DNA of 61,864 bases from an uncultured Puniceicoccaceae bacterium (lineage in GTDB: Bacteria > Verrucomicrobiota > Verrucomicrobiia > Opitutales > Coraliomargaritaceae), in contig CAJQOS010000019.1 of the NCBI GenBank assembly GCA_905479975.1, forward strand, positions 1 through 61,864, read 5' to 3'. A program made the position numbers and the translations under genes. This document shows positions 1-8,595 of the stretch, in pieces. Positions within the stretch are counted from its first letter, which is position 1, and each line of letters begins with the position of its first letter. The notes below the pieces were generated by a model, which saw only the letters and a list, made by a program, of their open reading frames with translations, made no database searches and was not told the origin of the DNA.

Positions 1-66
1 AACGAAGGCAGAAGCATCTGAATCAGTGGACCAAACCGGACAGAAACCGGACAGTGGGAAAATCTT

Positions 67-142
67 TGGTAGGGCCGGCGGGATTTGAACCCGCAACCGA
101 TCGATTATGAGTCGAGCGCTCTAACCATTGAGCTACAGCCCC
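67..142 (-). tRNA. tRNA-Ile2 (anticodon CAU, lysidine type)
   Basis: Read on the minus strand this folds as a full cloverleaf with acceptor GGGGCTG/CGGCCCT, D arm GCTC/GAGC, T arm GCGGG-TTCAAAT-CCCGC and an encoded CCA at 69-67. The anticodon CAT lies at 109-107. Its loop context GACTCATAATC matches the minor isoleucine tRNA that reads AUA after TilS converts C34 to lysidine, so software may label it tRNA-Met. The outermost anticodon-stem pair (27/43) is a C-U mismatch, which is unusual but does not break the fold. The Ile2 identity is inferred from the loop and D-arm sequence. Confidence 0.9.
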
Positions 143-197
143 TTATGAAGATTATCTGTTAGTGTTTTTAGTGATTTTCGAGGTTGTAGAACAAAAG

Positions 198-249
<52 letters not shown>

Positions 250-394
250 ATTAGGAAGTTTGGAAAAGAAAAGTGTTTGGACTACGGCGTCGAACTTTTT
301 CTCATCACACTACGCTTATTACGATAAATATAATATCAAGCACCGACACCACGCTTTTGACAAATCTGATCAGACCCACCACAGTGCTGCGACT

Positions 395-670
395 ATGACA
401 GACACTTCTGACCAAAAATCGATCGATTCCTTTCGCTCTTCGTTGGACGCCAACTACGAGTGGCCCTGCCTCTTCCCGTTTAAATTCATCGTGCCAAAGG
501 AACACACCGAGACCGTGCTCGCACTGTTCACCGTTGATCCAGTCCGTGCGAAAGAGTCGTCCAGTGGCCGATTCACCGCCTACACGATGGAAGTGCAAGT
601 CGCATCGAGCGACGAAGTCCTCGCGATCTACGCGCGCGTGACGCAGGTTCCAAATGTGATCTCGCTGTAA
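395..670 (+). CDS. DUF493 (YbeD-like) family protein
   Basis: A 91-residue protein that fits the DUF493/YbeD family of small ferredoxin-fold proteins. The core 'WPCLFPFKFIVP' and the ending 'VLAIYARVTQVPNVISL' are typical of the family. E. coli YbeD is a small cytosolic protein of unsettled regulatory role, linked in some annotations to lipoate genes. No lipoate genes are visible here. The reading frame is open upstream to 260, but the extra residues are low-complexity and unlike the family, so the ATG at 395 is the likely start. Confidence 0.75.
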   Translation: MTDTSDQKSIDSFRSSLDANYEWPCLFPFKFIVPKEHTETVLALFTVDPVRAKESSSGRFTAYTMEVQVASSDEVLAIYARVTQVPNVISL

Positions 671-671
671 G

Positions 672-715
672 TGCTGAAAAGCTGAAACTCCTGAAACACT
701 GAAAAGCGGGGAAAC
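672..715. repeat. degenerate CTGAAA-type short repeat
   Basis: Between the DUF493 gene and msrA the motif CTGAAA recurs at 674, 682, 691 and 699 with 2-3 base spacers. It is a weak simple-sequence repeat without an obvious role, of the same general kind as other hexamer repeats in this window. Confidence 0.4.
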
Positions 716-751
716 TGGGAAATATTTTAACAGCTGACGACTCCTATTCCT

Positions 752-1393
752 ATGCTCCAGAAAACACTGCCCCGCCTCCTCAAAACCGGGCATCTCTGCC
801 TTGCCAGCGCACTCGGCTTAATCGCTTGCGCCGAGGAACGCACGGCTCCCACAACCCATACGACCATGACAGACTCAGATAGCGCCACTCTTGAAATTGC
901 CAGTTTTGGCGCGGGTTGTTTCTGGTGCGTCGAGGCGGTGTTTGAAAATCTCGACGGCGTGCAAGCAGTCGAATCCGGCTACATGGGCGGCGAGGTCAAA
1001 GATCCCACCTACCGCGAAGTCTGCACTGGCACCACAGGGCACGCGGAGATCACTCAAATCACTTTCGATCCGGATCTGATATCCTTTGAGGCATTGCTCG
1101 ATTGGCTCTGGCGCTCACACGATCCCACGACTCTGAATCGCCAAGGAGCGGATCAAGGCACACAATATCGCTCTGCCATTTTTTATCACAGCGAGGCTCA
1201 ACGCGAAATCGCCGAAGCATCGAAGGCTGCGGCGCAAAAGGACTTTGATCAGCCGATCGTCACGGAGATCACAGAAGCCTCAGTATTTTACCCAGCCGAA
1301 GACTATCATCAGGATTATTACCGTTTAAATAAAGCGGCGCCGTATTGCCAAATGGTGATCCGCCCAAAGTTAAAGAAGCTCGACCTTGAATAA
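752..1393 (+). CDS. msrA: peptide-methionine (S)-S-oxide reductase, lipoprotein form
   Basis: MsrA repairs oxidised methionine by reducing Met-S-sulfoxide. The signature GCFWC is present, with the catalytic cysteine at residue 56, followed by the family blocks 'VESGYMGG' and 'GTTGHAE'. The first 26 residues form a lipoprotein signal with lipobox L-I-A-C (Cys26). The enzyme is therefore probably anchored in the cell envelope, where it would meet external oxidants. A second in-frame ATG at 866 would give a soluble cytosolic form of about 175 residues. I kept the upstream start because the lipobox is convincing, although no clear Shine-Dalgarno sequence precedes either. Total length of 213 is normal for MsrA plus a signal peptide. 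Confidence 0.9.
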   Translation: MLQKTLPRLLKTGHLCLASALGLIACAEERTAPTTHTTMTDSDSATLEIASFGAGCFWCVEAVFENLDGVQAVESGYMGGEVKDPTYREVCTGTTGHAEITQITFDPDLISFEALLDWLWRSHDPTTLNRQGADQGTQYRSAIFYHSEAQREIAEASKAAAQKDFDQPIVTEITEASVFYPAEDYHQDYYRLNKAAPYCQMVIRPKLKKLDLE

Positions 1394-1423
1394 GGGCGGC
1401 AGGTTCGTTTTGATAAGAAACGA

Positions 1424-2425
1424 ATGGCTGCAAAAAAACGCGCAACTAGAAAAACCACGACCGCTCGCAAGCGACAGCGCAGCAAGGCAAAGCCTGAGCG
1501 TAAGTCCTTCTTGCGAACCGTCTTCGTAGTCCTGCTACTCGCAATTTGCGCACTCGCGGCTGCTTATTACTTCGGATCTTTTGGACTGCGCACGCAAATG
1601 GAGCGCATCGCAATCAAATCGATCAATGCTGCGCGTGCGCCAGAATGGATGCCTCGCCCGATCGTGAGTCTGCTGAATATGGGCTACGACGCCATACCAG
1701 GCAGTCAAGGACTGGCCGTCGAAGGAGGCGAACTCGGGCACGAGGAGTCGCCTTTGATCGCAGGAGTGCCTCCATCTAAATCCCCCGTCCGCGTGCTCCA
1801 CAATAAGAGCTACATTAATCTGTTTAACGAAAAGGAACGGCAAACCGCCTGCATCGCCTTCAAACTCAGCGACGGGGATCGGCAAGACGCGACAGTGCCG
1901 GAGGGGTTCTTTGAAGACCCGCGCATCAAGCAACTACGCGCCCGCGACATGCGCCTCGGCCAATGGACGCCGGGAGCCATCGCACCAGCCGTGGCGTTGG
2001 CTGGAGAATTTGGCGAAGTGGGCGCAAACGAGGCTCATTTGGTAACTAACCTGGCTCCGATGTCTACGAAATTTCGCGAAGGCCTATGGCAGCGACTCAT
2101 GCAGGAAATCACGGTCTGCTACCCGAGACGTTTTGAGGAAGTCTGGATCTATCTCGGCCCAGCAATGCGCCCCAAAAGTGCCAAGCTCGATTCCGGTGTG
2201 CCGATTCCCGATGGTTTTTACGTGATCGTATTTGACCTAACCGATGCCGGCGGCCTGCGAGCCATCGCGTTTCTCGTGCCTCAAGACGCCACTGACACGG
2301 CACTGAAGAATTACATTACCTCCATTGAGAAAATCGAGAAACACACTGGTTTGGAGTTCTTGCCGGAAGTGGACTATCACGCCCGCGAGGTGCTCGGTGC
2401 GGCTGTCAGTCCGCAACTCTGGTAG
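1424..2425 (+). CDS. membrane-anchored NUC1-fold (DNA/RNA non-specific endonuclease) protein lacking the DRGH motif
   Basis: A 333-residue protein with a Lys/Arg-rich N-terminus, one membrane helix (about 31-50) and an extracytoplasmic domain resembling NUC1 (Serratia nuclease/EndoG) proteins from about residue 120 to the end. Family landmarks are visible: 'VLHNKSYINLF', 'DPRIKQLRARD', 'HLVTNLAPM' with the metal-site Asn209, 'FREGLWQRL', and the C-terminal 'SIEKIEKHTGLEFLPEVD'. The normal catalytic DRGH, expected before 'APA', is replaced by T182-P-G-A185, so Asp, Arg and the general-base His are all missing. It is therefore probably not a nuclease. A binding or structural role near the envelope is possible. 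It starts 30 bases after msrA and may be co-transcribed with it. Confidence 0.75.
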   Translation: MAAKKRATRKTTTARKRQRSKAKPERKSFLRTVFVVLLLAICALAAAYYFGSFGLRTQMERIAIKSINAARAPEWMPRPIVSLLNMGYDAIPGSQGLAVEGGELGHEESPLIAGVPPSKSPVRVLHNKSYINLFNEKERQTACIAFKLSDGDRQDATVPEGFFEDPRIKQLRARDMRLGQWTPGAIAPAVALAGEFGEVGANEAHLVTNLAPMSTKFREGLWQRLMQEITVCYPRRFEEVWIYLGPAMRPKSAKLDSGVPIPDGFYVIVFDLTDAGGLRAIAFLVPQDATDTALKNYITSIEKIEKHTGLEFLPEVDYHAREVLGAAVSPQLW

Positions 2426-2548
2426 TAAAAAAAGCAATTTTTGATAGGCATTTATCAATAAGCTGTTACATACACTGTAAATCGCCGATAAAAAGTTAAG
2501 CAAAGCACAAAACTACTTAACATCGACACAACCCCCTGAATTTCTGTC

Positions 2549-2917
2549 ATGCCCTACACCACAACATGGACTCAATATGGAGTCATCTGGAAATACACGG
2601 GCATCTTGACCGGCGAAGAGCTACTCCAATCGAATATGGATATCTACGGTGATGAACGTTTTGATGATCTGTTGTATCAAATCGTGGATCTATCGGAAGT
2701 TGAATCAGTCACTGTCACGCCAGCGTGGATACGAAAAATCGTCCATCTGGACATGGCAGCGGCACACACGAATCCACGTATCCGTGTGGCTGTCATCGAT
2801 GGCAAACCGCTCAACGAAATCTATTGTGAGAATGCCAACGAGGCACACTGGCCCACCAAAGACTTTGATACAATGGAAGCCGCGCTCGCTTGGGTGCAGG
2901 AATTTAGTAGGACTTAG
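2549..2917 (+). CDS. small soluble protein, possibly SpoIIAA/STAS-like fold
   Basis: A 122-residue soluble protein without signal peptide or membrane segment. The pattern (short strands, 'WKYTGILTGEELLQSN', 'YQIVDLSEVESV', 'RVAVIDGK') resembles SpoIIAA-like STAS-fold proteins, but I cannot name a family with certainty. Its last 14 bases overlap the 3' end of proS on the other strand, so the two genes converge with no terminator between them. Confidence 0.6.
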   Translation: MPYTTTWTQYGVIWKYTGILTGEELLQSNMDIYGDERFDDLLYQIVDLSEVESVTVTPAWIRKIVHLDMAAAHTNPRIRVAVIDGKPLNEIYCENANEAHWPTKDFDTMEAALAWVQEFSRT

Positions 2918-4424
2918 CGAAGATCACGCGTTTTCCGAGCTTACCGGTAAAGACGCAAGCCACCTCTTCCTTGAGCGTCGCATTCGGGATGCAGCGCACA
3001 GTGACTTTATATTGCTTCGCAATTTTTTCTTCGAGCTCAGGATCACAGCAGAAGCCCATTGAGGCGAAGCCGCCGTGGATTTCCGGTTGGTTCTTGTTTT
3101 TCGGAGTGAAGAATTCGACAAACTCTGCCTCGGTCGTGATGTCGCGAGTGTTCTCCTTGCGGAACTTCTTCGCTTTCGCGAGGAGTCCATCTTGGATATT
3201 ATCCAACAAATCAACGATGCCTGATACGAATGCATCTTTGCCAACGCTTTGCTTATCCTTCGGCGCACGATCGCGTCGACCGACCATCAGACTATCGCTA
3301 GCGATATCACGTGGCCCGACTTCGACACGGAGTGGGATGCCCTTTTTAATCCAGTCCCAAGCCTTCTCACCGCCGCGCATGTCGCGGTCGTCAAGCTCCA
3401 CCTTCACAGGCGCACCCATGTAGCTTTGGCCTTCAAGTGTTTGCTTCAGTTCGTGGCAATAATCGAGCACTTCGGCGCGTGTCTCCTCCTTCGGAGTAAA
3501 CGGAATGATGACCAAGTGCGAAGGCGCGATACGAGGCGGTAGCACCAGACCATCGTCGTCGGAGTGCGTCATGATCAACCCACCAATCAAGCGGGTCGAG
3601 ACACCCCAAGAGGTGGTCCAAGCAAACTCCTCTTTACCCTCGGCACTCAGATATTTGATGCCACTGGACTTCGAGAAATTCTGTCCGAGGAAGTGCGAGG
3701 TGCCGGCTTGCAACGCCTTGCGATCCTGCATCATCGCTTCAATGGCGTAGGTCTCATCCGCGCCGGGAAAACGCTCGGCAGCTGTCTTCGCACCAGTGAT
3801 GACAGGCATCGCCATGAAATTTTCCGCAAAATCGGCATAGATATCCAGCATTTGACGTGTCTCAAAGAGTGCTTCCTCCTGAGTGGCATGCGCGGTGTGG
3901 CCTTCCTGCCAGAGGAACTCCGCAGTGCGAAGAAAGAGGCGTGTGCGCATTTCCCAACGCACCACATTGGCCCACTGGTTGATGAGTAGTGGAAGGTCGC
4001 GATAGGACTTTACCCACTTGGAAAAGAGCTCGCCGATAATGGTCTCCGATGTCGGACGCACGATGAGCGGCTCTTCTAGCTTACCTGCTGGCTGCAGCTT
4101 GCCATCGGCATCGGCCTCCAGACGCGAGTGTGTGACGACGGCACACTCTTTAGCAAAGCCATCGACGTGCTCGGCCTCTTTCTGGAGGTAGCTCATCGGA
4201 ATGAAGAGCGGGAAGTATGCGTTCTTATGACCAGTGGCCTTAAAGCGGCGGTCGAGATCGTCCTTGATATTTTCCCAAATCGCGTAGCCCCAAGGCTTGA
4301 TCACCATGCAACCGCGCACGGGCGAAGTCTCTGCGAGATCGGCGGCCTTAATGACCTGTTGATACCATTCCGGATAGTCTTCTTCGCGGGTGGGAGTAAT
4401 TGCGGTTTTTGCCTGTTTTGCCAT
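2904..4424 (-). CDS. proS: prolyl-tRNA synthetase, archaeal/eukaryotic (type 3) form
   Basis: Charges tRNA-Pro in the cytosol. At 506 residues, with the N-terminal 'DYPEWYQQVI' and 'GCMVIKPWGYAIWE' and a C-terminal extension ending in a single Tyr ('VIFAKSY'), this is the compact archaeal-like ProRS. It lacks the editing insertion of the E. coli type. Class II motifs are visible: 'RPTSETII' and 'QWANVVRWEMRTRLFLRTAEFLWQEGHTAH'. The C-terminal region carries Cys residues (FCCDPELEE, VRCIPN, VACVFTGK) in a zinc-binding-like tail. The frame is open to a TTG at 4439, but the ATG at 4424 begins the typical N-terminus. It sits 61 bases after the small membrane protein gene on the same strand. Confidence 0.93.
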   Translation of the reverse strand: MAKQAKTAITPTREEDYPEWYQQVIKAADLAETSPVRGCMVIKPWGYAIWENIKDDLDRRFKATGHKNAYFPLFIPMSYLQKEAEHVDGFAKECAVVTHSRLEADADGKLQPAGKLEEPLIVRPTSETIIGELFSKWVKSYRDLPLLINQWANVVRWEMRTRLFLRTAEFLWQEGHTAHATQEEALFETRQMLDIYADFAENFMAMPVITGAKTAAERFPGADETYAIEAMMQDRKALQAGTSHFLGQNFSKSSGIKYLSAEGKEEFAWTTSWGVSTRLIGGLIMTHSDDDGLVLPPRIAPSHLVIIPFTPKEETRAEVLDYCHELKQTLEGQSYMGAPVKVELDDRDMRGGEKAWDWIKKGIPLRVEVGPRDIASDSLMVGRRDRAPKDKQSVGKDAFVSGIVDLLDNIQDGLLAKAKKFRKENTRDITTEAEFVEFFTPKNKNQPEIHGGFASMGFCCDPELEEKIAKQYKVTVRCIPNATLKEEVACVFTGKLGKRVIFAKSY

Positions 4425-4485
4425 GAGGCAAGGAAGCAAATCGTCCGCACCCTTTCCTGCAATGCCAAATTTCGACCAAGATGAC

Positions 4486-4689
4486 TCAGGGGCGATTCTC
4501 GCCGAGCCAGCCGCCCTTCACGAAATCAACCAAGGGTGCCACGACTCCAGGGAAGTATTTGCCCAAAATGGCGCACAGAATCATGATCCCGATGAAAATA
4601 ACAATCCCCTTGCCCGCGCTTTTGAGGAACTTCAAGCACAGCACGAACAGCACGATCACAATGACCCATGCTATAATGTTTTGTGACAT
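4486..4689 (-). CDS. small two-helix membrane protein of unknown function
   Basis: A 67-residue protein with two hydrophobic segments (about residues 5-23 and 31-48) separated by 'KFLKSAGKG', ending in a short polar tail. An upstream in-frame ATG at 4713 would add eight residues. I chose 4689 because an AAAGGAAG Shine-Dalgarno-like stretch lies at the right distance, whereas the region before 4713 has none. It lies between serS and proS on the same strand and is likely co-transcribed with them. No family recognised. Confidence 0.65.
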   Translation of the reverse strand: MSQNIIAWVIVIVLFVLCLKFLKSAGKGIVIFIGIMILCAILGKYFPGVVAPLVDFVKGGWLGENRP

Positions 4690-4787
4690 GAGAGCTTCCT
4701 TTACCGTTTCCATGAGGAGGGATAGTTATGATCAATGAATGATGAGGCAAGCCTTCACAGCTACGAAATTAACCGCAGAAGCGAGAA

Positions 4788-6059
4788 CTACTTGGCGACG
4801 CCGATGTATTCCTGCTGCATCCAATACTGGAGACAGGTCGGCACCTTCACGCGACCATCGGCCTGCAAATTATTCTCAAGAATCGCAGCGAGCACACGTG
4901 GCACCGCGAGTGCCGAGCCATTGATCGTGTGAGCGGTCACTGGCTTACCATCCGCCCCGCGATAGCGGATACCCGCACGGCGTGCTTGGAAATCGGTAAA
5001 GTTGCTGCAGCTAGATACCTCCAACCAGCGCTTTTGCCCAGCGGCGAAGACTTCGAGGTCGTATTGCTTCGCATGTGGGAAACCGATATCACCGGTGCAC
5101 ATCCGCAACACGCGGTATGGCAGCTCCAGTTTCTGCAAGAGTTGCTCAACGTTTCCACGCAGCTGATCAAGCTCTTCCATGCTGCTGTCGGCATCTGTCC
5201 ATTTGACCAACTCAACCTTATCAAACTGGTGCAGACGATTCAGGCCACGCACGTGCGCACCCCAACTGCCAGCCTCGCGACGGAAACACGGCGTATAGGC
5301 ACAATGGCGCAAAGGTAGCTGATCTGCGTCGAGAATCTCGTCGCGATAAAAATTCGTAACTGGCACCTCTGCGGTCGGGATCAAATAGAGTCCTTCGTTC
5401 GGATCGACATACATCTGGCCTTCTTTGTCTGGAAGTTGGCCCGTCGCAGTCGCGCTTTCCTCATTTACCACGATCGGAGGAAGCATTTCCTCATAACCGG
5501 ATTGACGTGCTTCTTCCAAGAAGAAATTGACCAATGCGCGTACCATACGCGACATCTCGCCCACATAGAACGGGAAGCCTGCGCCTGCGACTTTCACACC
5601 GCGGGCGAAATCGACACGCGACTCAAACCAAGGAATATCAAAGTGTGGCAATGCATTCGGGAACTCTGCATCCGCATCGCCCCAAGTCGCAGCGACTTCG
5701 TTCTCGTCCTCGTTGTTTCCGATCGGAGTCGATGGATCCGCGAGATTCGGAATCGATAAAAATGCTTGTTGAAACGCCTCATCGGCTGCTTTCGCCTCAG
5801 CTTCCAGCTCTTTTGCCTTACCAGCAATCGCCTTCATCTCTTGCACCTTGGCGATAAATTCAGGCGTGCCCTTCGGCAGTGCCGCCATCTCTTTATTCGC
5901 GGCCTTCTGAGCTGCCCGCGCTTGCTCCGCATCCGTGATCTTGGCACGGCGTGTGGTATCCAACGCTAGGATGGCGTCGATATCGCAAGTGAATTTTTTA
6001 TTGGCAATGGCAGCGCGGACGAAATCCGGCTGCTCGCGAAGAAGTTTAATATCAATCAT
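4788..6059 (-). CDS. serS: seryl-tRNA synthetase
   Basis: Charges tRNA-Ser (and the selenocysteine tRNA where present). The 423-residue protein has the N-terminal two-helix coiled coil (about residues 25-100) that clamps the tRNA. The class II catalytic core follows: 'LYLIPTAEVPVTNFY', motif 2 'CFRREAGSWGAHVRGLNRLHQFDKVELVKW', and motif 3 'NGSALAVPRVLAAILENN'. Length and motif order are normal. It is followed by the small membrane protein and proS on the same strand. Confidence 0.96.
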   Translation of the reverse strand: MIDIKLLREQPDFVRAAIANKKFTCDIDAILALDTTRRAKITDAEQARAAQKAANKEMAALPKGTPEFIAKVQEMKAIAGKAKELEAEAKAADEAFQQAFLSIPNLADPSTPIGNNEDENEVAATWGDADAEFPNALPHFDIPWFESRVDFARGVKVAGAGFPFYVGEMSRMVRALVNFFLEEARQSGYEEMLPPIVVNEESATATGQLPDKEGQMYVDPNEGLYLIPTAEVPVTNFYRDEILDADQLPLRHCAYTPCFRREAGSWGAHVRGLNRLHQFDKVELVKWTDADSSMEELDQLRGNVEQLLQKLELPYRVLRMCTGDIGFPHAKQYDLEVFAAGQKRWLEVSSCSNFTDFQARRAGIRYRGADGKPVTAHTINGSALAVPRVLAAILENNLQADGRVKVPTCLQYWMQQEYIGVAK

Positions 6060-6155
6060 GACTGAGTCGGTGAAAAGAAAGCAGAAGTAGCTGACTGACA
6101 GCGTTCGTCAAAGCGATAATCGGAAAAGTGATTCAGATGCTCAGAGCCGCAGTTT

Positions 6156-7127
6156 TTAATCGAGCGGTAAACTACGCTCTAAGCGCTTAATTTGCTTCTT
6201 ACGCATTGGAGCCGCATACGCGAGCACCTCGCGAGCAAATGCTTTATCCTCCGCAGAGAGACGCTGACAGCCTAGGTATTGATACAGAAACCGCATACGC
6301 TGCATCGGGCTGAAGGCCATAGTTGCACCGGCATCCAACATCGCTAAATCAACCTTGCGACGCTTCTTCATAATAAACGCCGGCCAAATCCAAGCGTGTG
6401 GACAGTCAAACACATAGAGCTTCGACATATCATGGTCAGCCACGATCAAGTTACGCAAAAATAAATCATGATGCTCAAAGCCATTGGCATGCATGGTCTT
6501 GACCGCTGCGGCAATCGAAGTGATCAGCTCTTCCTTCAATTCCCACTGCTTATCCTGAGGCTGTGTTCCGAGCCATTGATGCACCAGAGAGTCCACTCCC
6601 ATCGCATTCGGGATCTCCTCAGTAATCATATAGCTATTGATCAACCCGCAGCAAAAACGCTGTTCCCCGTAACCAACTAGGCGTGGGATACGCAGCCCCA
6701 TCTGCCCAAGCTCCTTAATATTCTCGAACTCAGCACGCATCAATGATCGCCCCACTAGTGAACCTCGTATCGCACGGGTTATGATACTCCTAAAACGACG
6801 ATTCCAGAAACGCTTCACATAAAACGTGCGCACCTCACCGTTATATTCGAAGCGAATCCGACTCACATCATCTTTACTGCCACCCCATTGATTCGCCAAG
6901 AACTCCCCATGTTCCGTCTCGAACACCGCACGCACCGAATCCAAACCTGCCTCACGCATCAGACTCTGATACTCAGGCTCGATATGCACTCGCTCGCTAA
7001 AAAGCCAGCCCAAGCCTTTCGGCGCACGAAACTGCTCTAGCTCACGCCACAACCACTTACCAAAACGCGTGCGCGCAGGGCGACGACGCCTACGAGGTTG
7101 GGTATTTCCTAAAAGATCTACGGTCAT
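6156..7127 (-). CDS. lipopolysaccharide (WaaP/Kdo-type) kinase family protein
   Basis: A 323-residue protein-kinase-like fold of the LPS core kinase family, which phosphorylates core heptose or Kdo on the inner face of the membrane. Kinase landmarks are visible: 'FYVKRFWNR' with the likely ATP-binding Lys105, Glu134 in 'RAEFENIKEL', the catalytic loop 'HHDLFLRNL' (Asp221, Asn226), and 'FDCPHAW' with the metal-binding Asp241 in place of DFG. The Arg-rich N-terminus is unusual. The gene follows the GT9 heptosyltransferase on the same strand after 39 bases, which fits a core oligosaccharide operon. The exact acceptor sugar is not visible from sequence. Confidence 0.82.
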   Translation of the reverse strand: MTVDLLGNTQPRRRRRPARTRFGKWLWRELEQFRAPKGLGWLFSERVHIEPEYQSLMREAGLDSVRAVFETEHGEFLANQWGGSKDDVSRIRFEYNGEVRTFYVKRFWNRRFRSIITRAIRGSLVGRSLMRAEFENIKELGQMGLRIPRLVGYGEQRFCCGLINSYMITEEIPNAMGVDSLVHQWLGTQPQDKQWELKEELITSIAAAVKTMHANGFEHHDLFLRNLIVADHDMSKLYVFDCPHAWIWPAFIMKKRRKVDLAMLDAGATMAFSPMQRMRFLYQYLGCQRLSAEDKAFAREVLAYAAPMRKKQIKRLERSLPLD

Positions 7128-7166
7128 AATTATTTAAACAGGAGCCGTAACAAGACAGAAACAAAC

Positions 7167-8126
7167 CTATATCTCAAGCATCGAAAGAACGGACTCGCCG
7201 ACCTCCTCCAACGTGATCGAGCTCATATCTCCATCGGCTCGGCGGATCACGCGTTGACGCGACTCGACAGGCGGATACGGGCCAAAGCGTTCGGGCGCCG
7301 TGGGACCAAACAATGTCACTAGCGGTCGGCCAAGAGCTGCAGCCAGATGCATCGGGCCACTATCGTTACTGACCACACAATCGGCGGCATTGAGCAGCTC
7401 CGGCAGTTGCGCGATCCCAGTCTGCCCTGTCAGGTTAACTAAACGTGTATCTTCAATCGGCTCGACGGCTTCAAATAGCACATGTCCGCACCAAACCACC
7501 TGTCCGACATTCGACTGCTCTAGCAACCAACGCGTGAGCCGTTCATAGCCCATCCAATTCTTCTCGGCACGGCGACTTTCAGGGAACAACACCACGCGCC
7601 GACTCCCCGCTGCGATCTCCGGTAAGGGGACGCGTGTGTCTGGCTCATTAAAACGCAGCGAATGCGGCAATCGCTCCTCAAGGCCTAGCAATGGCAAAAA
7701 TGCCGAAAGAATCTTCACCGCATGTGGCGGTTGCCCTGCAGGTAACTTAGGCGTGCTCTCACTATAGCCGAGCCACGCGCATTCGCGCGCATCCGAGCGC
7801 CCAAGCTTACGTGGCGCATGCGCCGCCCGTGTCAAGATACCGCTTCGCGCCAAGCCCTGAAGGTCCAGCACCACATCATAGCGCCGCGTGCGCACTTCAC
7901 GCATCAGACGTAAAAAACCACCCACACCGGCCGAACGCTCGAAAATATATGTGTGCCCAATCACCGAAGCCGCCTCAACCAGCGGTGCAAATTCACGCCG
8001 CACGACCCAATCGATGGCAACATCCGGCAACTGCGCCTTGATCGCCTCAGCAATCAACAGACCGTGAATGATATCCCCCATCGACGAAGGCTTAATAATC
8101 AAAATGTGCTGCAGCGTGGTTTTCAT
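7167..8126 (-). CDS. glycosyltransferase family 9 (heptosyltransferase I/WaaC-like)
   Basis: A 319-residue ADP-heptose:LPS heptosyltransferase-type GT-B enzyme. The N-terminal 'ILIIKPSSMGDIIHGL' and the C-terminal nucleotide-sugar site 'CVVSNDSGPMHLAAALGRPLVTLFGPTAPERFGPY' are diagnostic of the GT9 family. It probably adds a heptose to Kdo or to the first heptose of the LPS core. The start ATG overlaps the stop of the preceding 50-residue ORF (ATGA), pointing to translational coupling. Whether it is WaaC, WaaF or WaaQ in function cannot be decided here. Confidence 0.87.
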   Translation of the reverse strand: MKTTLQHILIIKPSSMGDIIHGLLIAEAIKAQLPDVAIDWVVRREFAPLVEAASVIGHTYIFERSAGVGGFLRLMREVRTRRYDVVLDLQGLARSGILTRAAHAPRKLGRSDARECAWLGYSESTPKLPAGQPPHAVKILSAFLPLLGLEERLPHSLRFNEPDTRVPLPEIAAGSRRVVLFPESRRAEKNWMGYERLTRWLLEQSNVGQVVWCGHVLFEAVEPIEDTRLVNLTGQTGIAQLPELLNAADCVVSNDSGPMHLAAALGRPLVTLFGPTAPERFGPYPPVESRQRVIRRADGDMSSITLEEVGESVLSMLEI

Positions 8127-8275
8127 TCACTCACCTCCCGAAGTTTCAACTCAAACAATTGCGTCAGCTCCGAATGCTCGGCCCAGTTCTTCATAAATAA
8201 ATACCGCAGCCCGGTCAAATCCAACAGCCTATCCCGCTCAGATAGCGCGTGCTTCGAAAATTCGAGTAAACTCAT
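8123..8275 (-). CDS. 50-residue coupled ORF in the LPS gene run
   Basis: A short ORF encoding 50 residues, beginning MSLLEFSKHALSERDRLL and ending FELKLREVSE. It is charged, probably helical, and has no signal or membrane segment. Both ends are coupled by ATGA overlaps: its ATG overlaps the stop of the chimeric gene upstream and its TGA overlaps the ATG of the GT9 gene downstream. This tight packing is the main reason to believe it is translated. I do not recognise a family. It may also be a leftover of the rearrangement seen just upstream. Confidence 0.5.
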   Translation of the reverse strand: MSLLEFSKHALSERDRLLDLTGLRYLFMKNWAEHSELTQLFELKLREVSE

Positions 8276-8595
8276 TCAGCCGAGCCCTCCACAGATGGCA
8301 AAACCGCAGCCAACACACGCTCCGCCGAGACGCCCTCGATCGCAGCACCACCCGTTCCAGGGCAACCCGCTGGTTGTAGAATATGCTTCGGCGCATCAAA
8401 AATCGGCCCGGTGCGCACCGGATTGGTCGGGCCGAAGACCACGACGACCAGCGTGCCCATCATATTCGCCAGATGCAGACGCTCCGCCGAAGACACCCCA
8501 ATCAGGCGTCCCCACAGAACACAAAAGCCACGCACCAACCAGACTGGTGAAGCCGCCGTTAAACGCCCGAGTAATTTAATAAAAAATAGTGCCAC
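8272..8595 (-). pseudogene. chimeric remnant: lipid A acyltransferase start fused to GT9 heptosyltransferase end
   Basis: A GTG-started ORF of 107 residues. Residues 1 to about 32 (MALFFIKLLGRL...VLWGRLI) look like the N-terminus of an LpxL/HtrB-type acyltransferase. From about residue 33 onward it reads as the C-terminal third of a GT9 enzyme: 'GVSSAERLHLANMMGT', 'VFGPTNPVRTGPIFDAPK', 'GCPGTGGAAIEGVSAERVLAAVLP'. Neither half is complete, so an in-frame deletion appears to have removed most of both genes, with the junction near 8495-8505. The product is unlikely to be an active enzyme. It overlaps the following 50-residue ORF by ATGA, so the rest of the LPS operon may still be transcribed through it. 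Confidence 0.7.

Noticed and set aside
6060-6155. T-box or other tRNA-sensing leader before serS
   Set aside because: No T-box sequence or specifier-loop structure can be seen, and such leaders are essentially a Firmicutes feature.
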